Shown piece by piece: positions 43,393 to 52,045 of a stretch of 64,000 nt of DNA. Source of the DNA: Acidobacteriota bacterium. GTDB taxonomy: Bacteria; Acidobacteriota; Blastocatellia; Pyrinomonadales; Pyrinomonadaceae. The stretch spans positions 1 to 64,000 of the forward strand of contig JAKOVX010000021.1 in assembly GCA_029781855.1 (NCBI GenBank), written 5' to 3'. Made by a program: the position numbers and the translations under genes. Numbering within the stretch: the stretch's first letter is position 1; the number at the start of each line of letters is the position of its first letter. Below the pieces are notes generated by a model, which was not told the origin of the DNA, made no database searches, and worked only from the letters and a program-made list of their open reading frames with translations.

Positions 43393-43432
43393 TTAACTTT
43401 TTCACTTTTTCACCTTTTCACTTTTTCACCAA
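43393..43432 (-). repeat. A-rich octamer-type tandem repeat, right
   Basis: CTTTTTCAC units (AACTTTTTCACTTTTTCACC and so on) from 43393 to 43432, ending 9 bp before the rfbB start. It is the inverted form of the left cluster. Confidence 0.8.
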
Positions 43433-43441
43433 GATCTATTT

Positions 43442-44461
43442 ATGAGGACAATTTTTGTAACCGGCGGGGCCGGGTTTATTGGGTCGGCGTTTGTCAGGAT
43501 GGTGTTGGAGCGGGAGTCGGATGTGGCGATCGTGGATTATGATGCGCTGACGTACGCCGGGAATATGGAGAACCTGGCGGGCGTCGATGACACGCGGCAT
43601 ACGTTCGTGCACGGCGATATATGCGACCGCGAAGCGGTGCTGGCGGCGATGCCCGACGGGTGCGACGCGGTATTCAATTTCGCGGCGGAATCGCATGTTG
43701 ACAGGAGCATCACGTCGGCGGGTGAATTTCTGCGGACGAACATCATTGGGACGCAGGTGCTGCTGGACGCGGCCCGCGAGCGTGGTGTGCGGCGTTTTGT
43801 GCAGGTGTCGACCGACGAAGTGATGGGGAGCTTGCCGGACGATTCGGACGAGTATTTTACCGAAGCGTCGCCGCTGCAGCCGAATTCGCCGTACGCGGCG
43901 TCGAAGGCATCGGCGGAATTCGTCGTTCGTGCGGCGCAGGAGACTTTTGGCGTCGATGCGGTCATTACGCGGTGCGGAAATAACTACGGGCCGCGTCAAT
44001 TTCCGGAAAAGCTCATCCCGCTGATGATCGCGAATGCGATGAACGACGAGCCGCTGCCGGTTTACGGCGACGGGCGGAACGTTCGCGACTGGATCTACGT
44101 CGAGGACCATTGTGCGGCGATCTGGCTCGCCTATGAAAAAGGCCGCTCCGGCGAAGCCTACAATATCGGAGCCCGCAACGAGCGGTACAATATCGATGTC
44201 GTGACCGCGATCCTGGACCTGCTCGGCAAGCCGCACAGCCTGATAAAATACGTCGCCGACCGGCTCGGGCACGACCGTCGTTACGCCATCGACCCGGCAA
44301 AGGCGGAGAACGAGCTCGGCTGGAAGCCGTCGATCACGTGGGAGGCCGGACTTGCGGCAACGATCGGATGGTATCGGGACAATCAGGCGTGGGTCGATCA
44401 CGTCCGAAGCGGCGAATACCGCGAATATTACCGCAAGATGTACGGGGCGACGCTGGCGTAG
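43442..44461 (+). CDS. rfbB: dTDP-glucose 4,6-dehydratase
   Basis: A 339-residue SDR enzyme for dTDP-L-rhamnose, converting dTDP-glucose to the 4-keto-6-deoxy sugar. GGAGFIGSAFVRM at residue 7 is the NAD-binding glycine loop, AAESHVDRSI is the conserved signature, STDEVMGSL holds the DE pair unique to RmlB, and the catalytic YAASKAS gives YxxxK. Residues DWIYVEDHCAAI bind substrate. Together with rfbD and a tyrosine kinase it points to an exopolysaccharide or O-antigen locus. rfbA and rfbC are not seen. Confidence 0.96.
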   Translation: MRTIFVTGGAGFIGSAFVRMVLERESDVAIVDYDALTYAGNMENLAGVDDTRHTFVHGDICDREAVLAAMPDGCDAVFNFAAESHVDRSITSAGEFLRTNIIGTQVLLDAARERGVRRFVQVSTDEVMGSLPDDSDEYFTEASPLQPNSPYAASKASAEFVVRAAQETFGVDAVITRCGNNYGPRQFPEKLIPLMIANAMNDEPLPVYGDGRNVRDWIYVEDHCAAIWLAYEKGRSGEAYNIGARNERYNIDVVTAILDLLGKPHSLIKYVADRLGHDRRYAIDPAKAENELGWKPSITWEAGLAATIGWYRDNQAWVDHVRSGEYREYYRKMYGATLA

Positions 44462-44601
44462 CGTGGGCCGTACGGGTGTTTTTGAACGCGGATCGGGCGG
44501 ATCAGGCGGATCGGAAAGGATATGGATCTGTTTAAGTCTTTTTCCGCAAGTCCGGCGTTCCATTCGATCCTAATTCGCGTCCAAGATCTGTTTAGGAAAA
44601 G
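44462..44601. other. rfbB-rfbD spacer with short repeats
   Basis: Holds GAACGCGGATCGGGCGGATC with partly complementary CGATCCTAATTCGCGTCC and direct repeats of GATCTGTTTA (44525 and 44586). Looks like a dispersed repeat remnant; no gene. AGGAAAAG at its end is the rfbD ribosome site. Confidence 0.45.
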
Positions 44602-45453
44602 ATGAAGGTACTGATAACTGGCGCAAATGGAATGGTCGCACGGGCCGCGGCAGAACATTGCCGTGAGATCGGCGACGATGTCGCGGCGTTGACGCGGGCG
44701 GAGATGGACATCGCCGATGCCGAACAGGTCGATGAGACGTTTGCGCGGCTCCGGCCCGAAGCGGTGCTCAATTGCGCGGCTTACACGGACGTCGACGGCG
44801 CGGAAACGCACGAGGCAGAGTCACGTGCGGCAAATACTGCAGGCGTCGGCAATCTCGCGGCGGCGGCAGCAAAATACGGAGCGAGATTCGTGACGATCTC
44901 GACCGACTACGTTTTTGACGGAGCGAACACAGGGTTCTATACACAGCGTGACACGCCGAACCCGAAGGGCGTTTACGCCGTGACGAAATACGAGGGCGAG
45001 AGGCTTGCGACCGGGCGGAATGCCGCTTCGATCGTTGTTAGATCAGGCTGGATCTACGGGCACGGCGGAACCAATTTTCTGAGTGTAATGCACCGGCTGC
45101 TCGGCGAAGGAAAGCCGATCAAGGCGATCCACGACGCATACGGCACGCCGACATTCGCCGGCGACCTCGCCCGGCGTTTACGCGAATTAGCGGAGCTGGA
45201 TTTGCCGTGCATCTTTCACGTTACGAATTCGGGGCCGGGCACAAGCTATCTCGGATTTGCCGAAGCGGTTTGTGAGATCGGCGGCTTTGACCGCGGGCTG
45301 ATCACGCCGGTGTCTAACGATTCGCTCTCGAGGCCCGCACCGCGGCCGGCGTCTTCAAAACTCGCGTGCCTTTTCAGCGAGCGGTTCGGCCTCGCACCAA
45401 TGCCGGATTGGAAGGACGGGATCAAGAGGTTTTTAGAAAGTGAAAAAGGGTAA
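44602..45453 (+). CDS. rfbD: dTDP-4-dehydrorhamnose reductase
   Basis: A 283-residue SDR enzyme for the last step of dTDP-rhamnose synthesis. ITGANGMVARAAAEHC is the nucleotide site, LNCAAYTDVDGAE and STDYVFDGA are family blocks, and the YAVTKYEGER gives the catalytic YxxxK. Later GWIYGHGGTNF and the substrate loop DAYGTPTFAGDLA agree with RmlD. The last codons (ESEKG, stop) come from octamer-type repeats, so the natural end may have been altered slightly. Confidence 0.93.
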   Translation: MKVLITGANGMVARAAAEHCREIGDDVAALTRAEMDIADAEQVDETFARLRPEAVLNCAAYTDVDGAETHEAESRAANTAGVGNLAAAAAKYGARFVTISTDYVFDGANTGFYTQRDTPNPKGVYAVTKYEGERLATGRNAASIVVRSGWIYGHGGTNFLSVMHRLLGEGKPIKAIHDAYGTPTFAGDLARRLRELAELDLPCIFHVTNSGPGTSYLGFAEAVCEIGGFDRGLITPVSNDSLSRPAPRPASSKLACLFSERFGLAPMPDWKDGIKRFLESEKG

Positions 45454-45475
45454 AAGTGAAAAAGTAAGAAAGTCG

Positions 45476-45556
45476 AAAAGTGAAAAGGTTTAAAAGTGAA
45501 AAAGCTGGCTGAGTGATCCTCGACCAGCTTTTTCACTTTTAAACCTTTTCACTTTT
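45476..45556. repeat. Perfect 33-bp palindrome between convergent genes
   Basis: 45476-45508 and 45524-45556 are exact reverse complements over 33 bp, with a 15-nt loop (45509-45523). The arms consist of octamer-type units capped by AGCTGG/CCAGCT. T-rich flanks on both strands would make it a bidirectional terminator for rfbD and the Wzc-like gene. Related tandem units extend on either side (45438-45575). Confidence 0.9.
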
Positions 45557-48058
45557 TCACTTTTCCACCTTTTGGGCGGCGACGTCTTCCATGATCGGGG
45601 TTGAGTCATCGTCGACATGTTTGTAGTAATTATAGTAGCCGGCGCCGTAGTAGTCGTACTCCATCGAGCCGCTCTTGATACCGTTGAGGACGACGCCGTA
45701 GATGCGGGCGCCGATATTGGCGAGCCTCAGCTTGAACTGCCTCATTAGGTGGATCGAACTCTTGCCTGCCATTGCGACCAGGACCACCCCGTCAACCAAT
45801 GTCGAAAGGATCGCAGCGTCGGTGAACGAGATCGCCGGCGGCGAATCGACGATGATGTGCTTGAATCTGCCCTTGAGGAACTGGAGCAGGTTCTTCATCT
45901 CGTTCGAACTGAGCAGTTCGGCGGGATTCGGCGGGATCGGGCCGCTTGTGATGATCTTCAAACGCGGCAGGCCGGGTGCCGATTTGATGAGGTTTTCGGT
46001 CGATTTCTCGCCAGAGAGATAGTTGGTCAGGCCCTGGGTGTTGTCGAGGCCAAAATGACTGTGCAGCCTCGGACGCCGAAGGTCGCAGTCGATGAGTATG
46101 ACGTCGACGTCGGATTGGGCGAGCGTGATCGCGGTGTTGATCGCGGTCGTGGTCTTGCCCTCGGCCGGCTGCGACGACGTAACGAGGATCGTTTGCGGCG
46201 GCTTGCCGGCGGACGAGAACAGCAATGACGTCCGGAGGTGCCGATACGCCTCAGCGGTCGGCGAATTGCGCTCCTCGAGCGTGATCAACGCCGACGAAGC
46301 AACGGTACCGTTTGTCTGACTCGGGATCAGTCCGTGCTTACGTCCATCGCTCGACGCGTGGTGCGGGATCAGTGCCAGCGTCGGCAGGCCGAGCAGACGG
46401 CTGACGTCATCGGAGGTCCGAACCGAATCGTCGAGATAATCAAGCAGGAACGCGAGCCCGATACCGGCGACGAGCGAGACCAGCAGGCCGACAAAGATAT
46501 TGCGCAGACGCTGCGGGCCGATCGGTGTGGACGGAGCGACGGCGTGATTCGAGATCTTGATATTGTTCGGGCGTCCGCTCGAGATCGCGAGTTCCTGCTG
46601 CTTTTGCTCCTTCATGTAATTATCGAGTAAGCCGCGATTGGATTCGAGTTCACGTTTGAGCGTGGTAAGTCTGGTCTCGGCCTGGCCCTCAATATTGGCT
46701 TCGGCAAGCGCCTTGTCGAGTTCGGCACGGGTACGCTGCTCGCGTTGCTGGGCACCGACTAGCTGGGCCCGGAGGCTGGCGAGGACCTCGCGTTCGGCGC
46801 TCTTTTCGAGCTTGTCGCCCTCGGTTTTGATCTTGGCGGAGACATCGGTGGTGACCTGATCACGCTGCTTTTGAAGCTCGGCGATCTGTGCGTCGACGGT
46901 CTTTACCTCGCGGTATTCCGGAGTGTACTTGGCTAGCAGGCCTTCGCGTTTCTCTTTGGCGTCATTTATCTTACGGTCTATGTCCTCGATCTGCTTTTCG
47001 AGATCCGCCTGTCGCTTGAGATTCTGGCTGCGGGCGTCCTGAAGGGCCTTGTAGTCGCCGGCAACGGAGAGGATGTCGCCTTTTTGGCTGGCTTCGACAG
47101 CCGCGGCGTAAAGTGCCTGAAGTTTGCCGGTTTCGGCCTGTGCGTCGTTGAACTGAGCCTGTAGCGTGCCGAGATTGGCTGCTCGAAGGTCGCCGCCCTT
47201 GTCCTGGAGCGGCAGGCCGCTCGAGCGCATCTCATCAATCTGTTCGGTCTCTTGCTTCGCGATCGTTTCCTTCAGATCTTGGATCGATTTGCCAAGCTCG
47301 TCGTAGGCTTTTTGAGCGCCCTGGATCTCGCGGTCGCCGTCTTCCTTAATAAATATTTCGGCTATCTTGTCAGCGACGCGGGCGGCAAGCTCCGGATTCG
47401 GATTCGTAACCGAGATGTTTACGAGGTTGGTGTTTTCGACGCGTTCCACTTTCAGCGAACCGGCCAGCATCCCGACATACTTGCCGGCAAGTGCTTCCTC
47501 TTCCGGCGTGAGTTGGACGTCGCCCGTGTTGGTTTCGGCGGCATTATCCGCAAGGATCGGCAGAGCGTCACCCGCAGCCTTTTTCTGATCTCTCGAAAAG
47601 ATTTCTTTTAGCGAACCAAAGATGCCTTTCGATTCATCACCAAGCGCCCGTGCATCGCGATGAAGGCCAAGCGACACAACGACCTTTTTCATCAACTCGG
47701 GGCTCTGCAGCAGCTGGAGCTGTGTGTTGTAATAATCTGCGTCGTTGCCGAAATTGATACTGATCGACCCGTTCTGACTGGCCGGCGGCTTGCGCGGCTC
47801 GATGATCATCTGAGCCTGTGCCTGATAAACCGACGCTTGGCGGAAAGAGTAGATCGCCGCTGCGGCAGTGACGACGATGGCGATCGCGATGATCATCGTC
47901 AGCCGTTTTTGAATTATATTGAGGTATTGACGAATGGAGCGCTTATTGGCAAGCGTCTCGTCGTCATAATAGCCGGCGTATCCCGGCGGATATTCGGCCG
48001 GGGCGGACTGCATCTCGACAGAGCGTGGCAGCGGCGTAAGTCTCTGATCTTGTTCCAT
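45557..48058 (-). CDS. Wzc-like polysaccharide copolymerase/tyrosine kinase (BY-kinase)
   Basis: An 833-residue inner-membrane protein that regulates export and chain length of exopolysaccharide. Wzz domain with membrane helix (RLTMIIAIAIVVTAAAAIYSF, near 55), long periplasmic coiled coils rich in K, E and Q (about 250-490), a second helix (NIFVGLLVSLVAGIGLAFLLDYLDD), then the cytoplasmic kinase: Walker A SSQPAEGKTTTAINTA, Walker A' VILIDCDLRRPRLH and Walker B IIVDSPPAI. The tail has a Tyr cluster EYDYYGAGYYNYY for autophosphorylation. Convergent with rfbD; the final codons come from repeat DNA. Confidence 0.95.
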   Translation of the reverse strand: MEQDQRLTPLPRSVEMQSAPAEYPPGYAGYYDDETLANKRSIRQYLNIIQKRLTMIIAIAIVVTAAAAIYSFRQASVYQAQAQMIIEPRKPPASQNGSISINFGNDADYYNTQLQLLQSPELMKKVVVSLGLHRDARALGDESKGIFGSLKEIFSRDQKKAAGDALPILADNAAETNTGDVQLTPEEEALAGKYVGMLAGSLKVERVENTNLVNISVTNPNPELAARVADKIAEIFIKEDGDREIQGAQKAYDELGKSIQDLKETIAKQETEQIDEMRSSGLPLQDKGGDLRAANLGTLQAQFNDAQAETGKLQALYAAAVEASQKGDILSVAGDYKALQDARSQNLKRQADLEKQIEDIDRKINDAKEKREGLLAKYTPEYREVKTVDAQIAELQKQRDQVTTDVSAKIKTEGDKLEKSAEREVLASLRAQLVGAQQREQRTRAELDKALAEANIEGQAETRLTTLKRELESNRGLLDNYMKEQKQQELAISSGRPNNIKISNHAVAPSTPIGPQRLRNIFVGLLVSLVAGIGLAFLLDYLDDSVRTSDDVSRLLGLPTLALIPHHASSDGRKHGLIPSQTNGTVASSALITLEERNSPTAEAYRHLRTSLLFSSAGKPPQTILVTSSQPAEGKTTTAINTAITLAQSDVDVILIDCDLRRPRLHSHFGLDNTQGLTNYLSGEKSTENLIKSAPGLPRLKIITSGPIPPNPAELLSSNEMKNLLQFLKGRFKHIIVDSPPAISFTDAAILSTLVDGVVLVAMAGKSSIHLMRQFKLRLANIGARIYGVVLNGIKSGSMEYDYYGAGYYNYYKHVDDDSTPIMEDVAAQKVEK

Positions 48059-48280
48059 AATGCAGGATGATCCCTTCGGAGAACAGAGCCTCCATCGATC
48101 CACGGCAAACCTTTCTTATATCATATTTAGCAACCTTTTTCACATAATTACAAGGAAAATCGAGCGCACGGGTGGGCTGAGAGGCGTCGACAAGAGAGAC
48201 ATGGTTTTGTTCGACGCGGGAGTCAGGTGATATCATTTTCCTTTGCCTGACACTCCGATTTTCGGGCTTTGGGAAGAGAT

Positions 48281-51200
48281 ATGACGGGAATTACTGACAC
48301 ACAAGACGTGCAGGCGGGGAACGATATCTCGCTGGGCATCGACGGATTCAATTACTCGGACCTGTTCGACAGCGTCAAGCTCAAGGAGCTGGCGGAGGCA
48401 TTTTACGCCGAGGTCGAAGAAAAGGAGCCGGTGCTCCACAATGCGCTGACAAAATACATCGCCGCCCGCGGGCAGGGGTTCGAGCGAAAGGTCGAGTCGA
48501 AGATACTGACGGACGCCGCGCCGTTCCTGTCGGATTTTATAGCGCGTCTTTTTCACATCAGCCGTGAGCGGGGCGAACTCGATCGTGAGATCGAATCGCA
48601 GAACCCGGTGTGGAAATTCAAATTCTTTGTACAGCGGCGGGCTTCGAAAAAATACAAGCCGGAGCAGCTCGCGGAACTCAACGAGGCCGTTCTGTGGGAA
48701 GCCGTAAAGGAACTGCGAAACAAGGGTTTCGACGAAACGCTGGTCCGCGACGAGGAACTCTCGATCGCTGAGATGACCGTGCGGCTGCTCGAGGCGGAAG
48801 AGGCCCTCGGCAAAGAAGACGAACCGGGAGACGGCGTCCGTGCGACAGTCGCGAAGGTCAATAAAGCGTACGACACGCTGAAGGACGCGAATTTCGGAAA
48901 GCTTTATACGCAAAATATCATCGAGGAAGAAGCGACGGGCGACCTTTTGACGATCAAGGCGGCGCTGCGTGTGATCGAGGCGTGGGCGGCGGCGGCATTC
49001 CACAACAAGTCGAAGAAATGGTACAGCTTCAGGGTGCCTCACCCGCTCGATTATCAAAACCTCGTCCACCTCATCCATCCGGAGCCCGAACTGCCGAACG
49101 TTATGCGCGGCGCTCCCGAGATCCTCAGAAAGCGTGACGGTTTCAAGCTGACGGATGATCGCGGGACGATGCGAGACGCGCTCTACGAGATCGACTACTG
49201 CATGATCTGTCACGAGCGGGAAAAGGACGCGTGCTCGACGGGGCTTCGCGAGCCGGACGGAAAAGCGAAACGCAACCCGCTCGGCATCAAGACCGAAGGC
49301 TGTCCGCTCGACGAACGCATCTCGGAAATGCACCTGTTAAAGAAGCAGGGCGATCCGATCGGAAGCCTTGCGATCGTCGCGATCGACAATCCGATGTGTG
49401 CCGGTACCGGCCACCGCATCTGTAACGACTGTATGAAGGCCTGCATCTTTCAGAAGCAGGAACCGGTCAATATTCCGCTCGCGGAGACCGCCAGTCTGAC
49501 GGACGTGCTCGCATTGCCGTACGGGTTCGAGATCTACAGCCTGCTGACGCGGTGGAACCCGCTCAATGCCAAGCGGCCCTATGCACTGCCGTACAACGGC
49601 AAGAACGTGCTGGTCGTCGGCCTCGGGCCGGCCGGCTACACGCTCGCGCATTATTTGCTCAACGAGGGATTTGGAGTGATCGGCGTCGACGGGCTGAAGA
49701 TCGAGCCGCTGCCCGAGGAATGGACCGGCAACCACGGCAAACGCTGCCCGAAACCGATCAAAGACGTCAACGAGATCAAGGAGCAGCTCGACGAACGCAT
49801 CTTGTCGGGATTTGGCGGAGTTTCGGAATACGGCATCACGGTCCGCTGGGACAAGAATTTCCTGACGATGATCCAGCTCATGCTGACGCGGCGAAAACGG
49901 TTCAGGCCGTATGGCGGCATCCGTTTTGGCGGCACGCTGACGATCGAGGACGCGTGGGAATTCGGGTTCGACCACATCGCTATCGCGACCGGTGCCGGAC
50001 GGCCGACCATCGTCCCGATGAAGAACAACCTCATCCGCGGCATTCGCCAGGCGTCGGATTTCCTGATGGCGCTGCAGCTGACGGGTGCGTTCAAGAAAGA
50101 CACACTCTCGAACCTGCAGGTACGACTGCCCGCGATCGTTATAGGCGGCGGGTTGACCGGCATCGACACGGCGACCGAGCTTTTCGCCTATTATCCGGTG
50201 CAGGTCGAGAAGATGCTCAATAAGTACGAGCAGGTCACGGCTGAATTTGGCGAGAAAAAGGTCGTTGAGGCTTTCGACGAGGAAGAGATCCGCGTGCTGC
50301 AGGAATTCCTCGAACACGGCAAAGAGATCCGTGCCGAGCGTGCCCGGGCGGCAGCGGCCGGCGAAGAGCCCAACTTCGTACCGCTCGTTCGCGGCTGGGG
50401 CGGCGTTTCGCTCATTCACCGCAAGCGTTTGCAGGATTCGCCGGCGTATCGGCTCAATCACGAAGAGGTCCAGAAGGCGCTCGAGGAAGGCATCGATTTC
50501 ATCGAGTGTATGAATCCGACCGAGGCCGTGCCGGACGAGCACAATGCGGTGCAGGCGTTGATCTTCGAGCGGCTGGATTACGTTGCGGAAACCGGAAAAT
50601 TTGAGAAAACGGGCGAGATGCACGAGTTTCCGGCACGAACAGTTTGTGTCGCTGCGGGTACGAGCCCGAACGTCATTTATGAGAAAGAAAAGCCAGGCAC
50701 GTTCAAGATGGACGAGTGGCGGCAGTTCTTTCAACCGTTTCACGTCGAGCGGAACGGCGACGGCAAACTGCACGCTGTCGAATCGCCTAAGGGCGAAGCG
50801 GGATTCTTTACGAGCTACGAACACGACGGCAAATTTATCAGCTACTACGGCGATAACCACCCGACCTACGCCGGAAACGTCGTCAAGGCGATGGCATCCG
50901 CAAAGCACGGTTACGAGAAGGTCGTCGAGATCTTCGCCGACGAACTGGCGGAGCGCGGCCAACTGCCGCAGTGGGAGCGTGACGCGATATTTGACAGGCT
51001 CGAAGCGACGCTGGACGAGCAATTGCGGGCGTACGTCGTCAAGGTCGACCGGCTGACGCCGACGATAGTCGATGTGGTCGTCAAAGCGCCGCTGCAGGCA
51101 CGCAAATTTGAGCCGGGACAATTTTACCGGCTGCAGAATTTCGAGACCTCGGCACCGGTCGTCGACGGCACGCGGCTGATGATGGAGGGCCTCGCCCTGA

Positions 51201-52012
51201 CGGGCGCGTGGGTTGACGAGGAAAAAGGCCTGCTCTCGATGATCGTGCTCGAAATGGGAACGTCGTCGCGGCTCTGCCAGCTTCTAAAAGAGGGCGAAGA
51301 GGTCCTCGTGATGGGCCCGACCGGCACGCCGACCGAGATCACCGAGAACGAGACCGTGCTGCTCGCCGGCGGCGGATTGGGTAATGCCGTGCTGTTCTCG
51401 ATCGCACGAGCCTTGCGCGAAAAGAATAACAAGGTCATCTACTTTGCCGGTTACAAGAACGGTGCCGACCTGTTCAAACGCGAGGAGATCGAGAACGCAA
51501 CGGACCAGGTCGTTTGGGCGACCGATTATGGCACCGAGATCGCGCCGCAGCGGCCGCAGGATTCGCATTTTCGCGGGAATATCGTGCAGGCGATGATAGC
51601 CTATGCGGAAGGGCGTTTGGGCGATCAAACCGTTAATTTACAGGACGTTAACCGCATCATCGCGATCGGCTCGGACCGCATGATGAACGGCGTTCGCGAG
51701 GCGAGACATACGACGCTAAAGCCCTTCCTTAACGAGCAACATACTGCCATTGGCTCCATCAACTCGCCCATGCAATGTATGATGAAGGAAGTCTGTGCCC
51801 AATGCCTGCAGCGGCACGTCAACCCGCACACAGGCGAAGAATTCTGGGTTTTCTCGTGCTTTAACCAGGACCAGCACCTCGATTTTGTCGATTTCAAAAA
51901 CCTGAACGACCGCCTGCGGGCGAACAGCATTCAGGAAAAATTGACGAACCTGTGGCTGGATCGTGCCTTTGGGTCGGATGACTTCAAACAGCGTTTCGGG
52001 CAGGCGGCGTAG
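48281..52012 (+). CDS. Large fused NfnB/NfnA-like flavin and Fe-S oxidoreductase
   Basis: A 1243-residue single chain. An N-terminal helical part (1-300) is unrecognised. Next comes a cysteine-rich Fe-S region, CMICHEREKDAC near 306, GCPLDE near 341, CAGTGHRICNDCMKAC near 373-388. Two dinucleotide domains follow, NVLVVGLGPAGYTLAHYL near 442 and IVIGGGLTGIDTATELF near 619, as in the glutamate synthase small subunit. From about 915 (AYVVKVDRLTPTIVDVVVKAP) it resembles PyrK/NfnA with the 2Fe-2S ligands in CMMKEVCAQC near 1165. Thus NAD(P)H and ferredoxin-type electron transfer is likely; substrate and bifurcation are unproven. Start at 48281 follows GGGAAGAG. Confidence 0.8.
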   Translation: MTGITDTQDVQAGNDISLGIDGFNYSDLFDSVKLKELAEAFYAEVEEKEPVLHNALTKYIAARGQGFERKVESKILTDAAPFLSDFIARLFHISRERGELDREIESQNPVWKFKFFVQRRASKKYKPEQLAELNEAVLWEAVKELRNKGFDETLVRDEELSIAEMTVRLLEAEEALGKEDEPGDGVRATVAKVNKAYDTLKDANFGKLYTQNIIEEEATGDLLTIKAALRVIEAWAAAAFHNKSKKWYSFRVPHPLDYQNLVHLIHPEPELPNVMRGAPEILRKRDGFKLTDDRGTMRDALYEIDYCMICHEREKDACSTGLREPDGKAKRNPLGIKTEGCPLDERISEMHLLKKQGDPIGSLAIVAIDNPMCAGTGHRICNDCMKACIFQKQEPVNIPLAETASLTDVLALPYGFEIYSLLTRWNPLNAKRPYALPYNGKNVLVVGLGPAGYTLAHYLLNEGFGVIGVDGLKIEPLPEEWTGNHGKRCPKPIKDVNEIKEQLDERILSGFGGVSEYGITVRWDKNFLTMIQLMLTRRKRFRPYGGIRFGGTLTIEDAWEFGFDHIAIATGAGRPTIVPMKNNLIRGIRQASDFLMALQLTGAFKKDTLSNLQVRLPAIVIGGGLTGIDTATELFAYYPVQVEKMLNKYEQVTAEFGEKKVVEAFDEEEIRVLQEFLEHGKEIRAERARAAAAGEEPNFVPLVRGWGGVSLIHRKRLQDSPAYRLNHEEVQKALEEGIDFIECMNPTEAVPDEHNAVQALIFERLDYVAETGKFEKTGEMHEFPARTVCVAAGTSPNVIYEKEKPGTFKMDEWRQFFQPFHVERNGDGKLHAVESPKGEAGFFTSYEHDGKFISYYGDNHPTYAGNVVKAMASAKHGYEKVVEIFADELAERGQLPQWERDAIFDRLEATLDEQLRAYVVKVDRLTPTIVDVVVKAPLQARKFEPGQFYRLQNFETSAPVVDGTRLMMEGLALTGAWVDEEKGLLSMIVLEMGTSSRLCQLLKEGEEVLVMGPTGTPTEITENETVLLAGGGLGNAVLFSIARALREKNNKVIYFAGYKNGADLFKREEIENATDQVVWATDYGTEIAPQRPQDSHFRGNIVQAMIAYAEGRLGDQTVNLQDVNRIIAIGSDRMMNGVREARHTTLKPFLNEQHTAIGSINSPMQCMMKEVCAQCLQRHVNPHTGEEFWVFSCFNQDQHLDFVDFKNLNDRLRANSIQEKLTNLWLDRAFGSDDFKQRFGQAA

Positions 52013-52045
52013 CATGCCCGATCGGTTCGTTGGGTTCCCGGGTGT

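Noticed and set aside
43436..44563. 375-codon minus-strand open frame opposite rfbB
   Set aside because: The plus frame has all RmlB motifs; the minus frame has none.
49337..51121. 594-codon minus-strand open frame
   Set aside because: It is the antisense shadow of the large oxidoreductase, whose frame shows Fe-S and FAD motifs throughout; the shadow is Arg- and Asp-rich without any motif.
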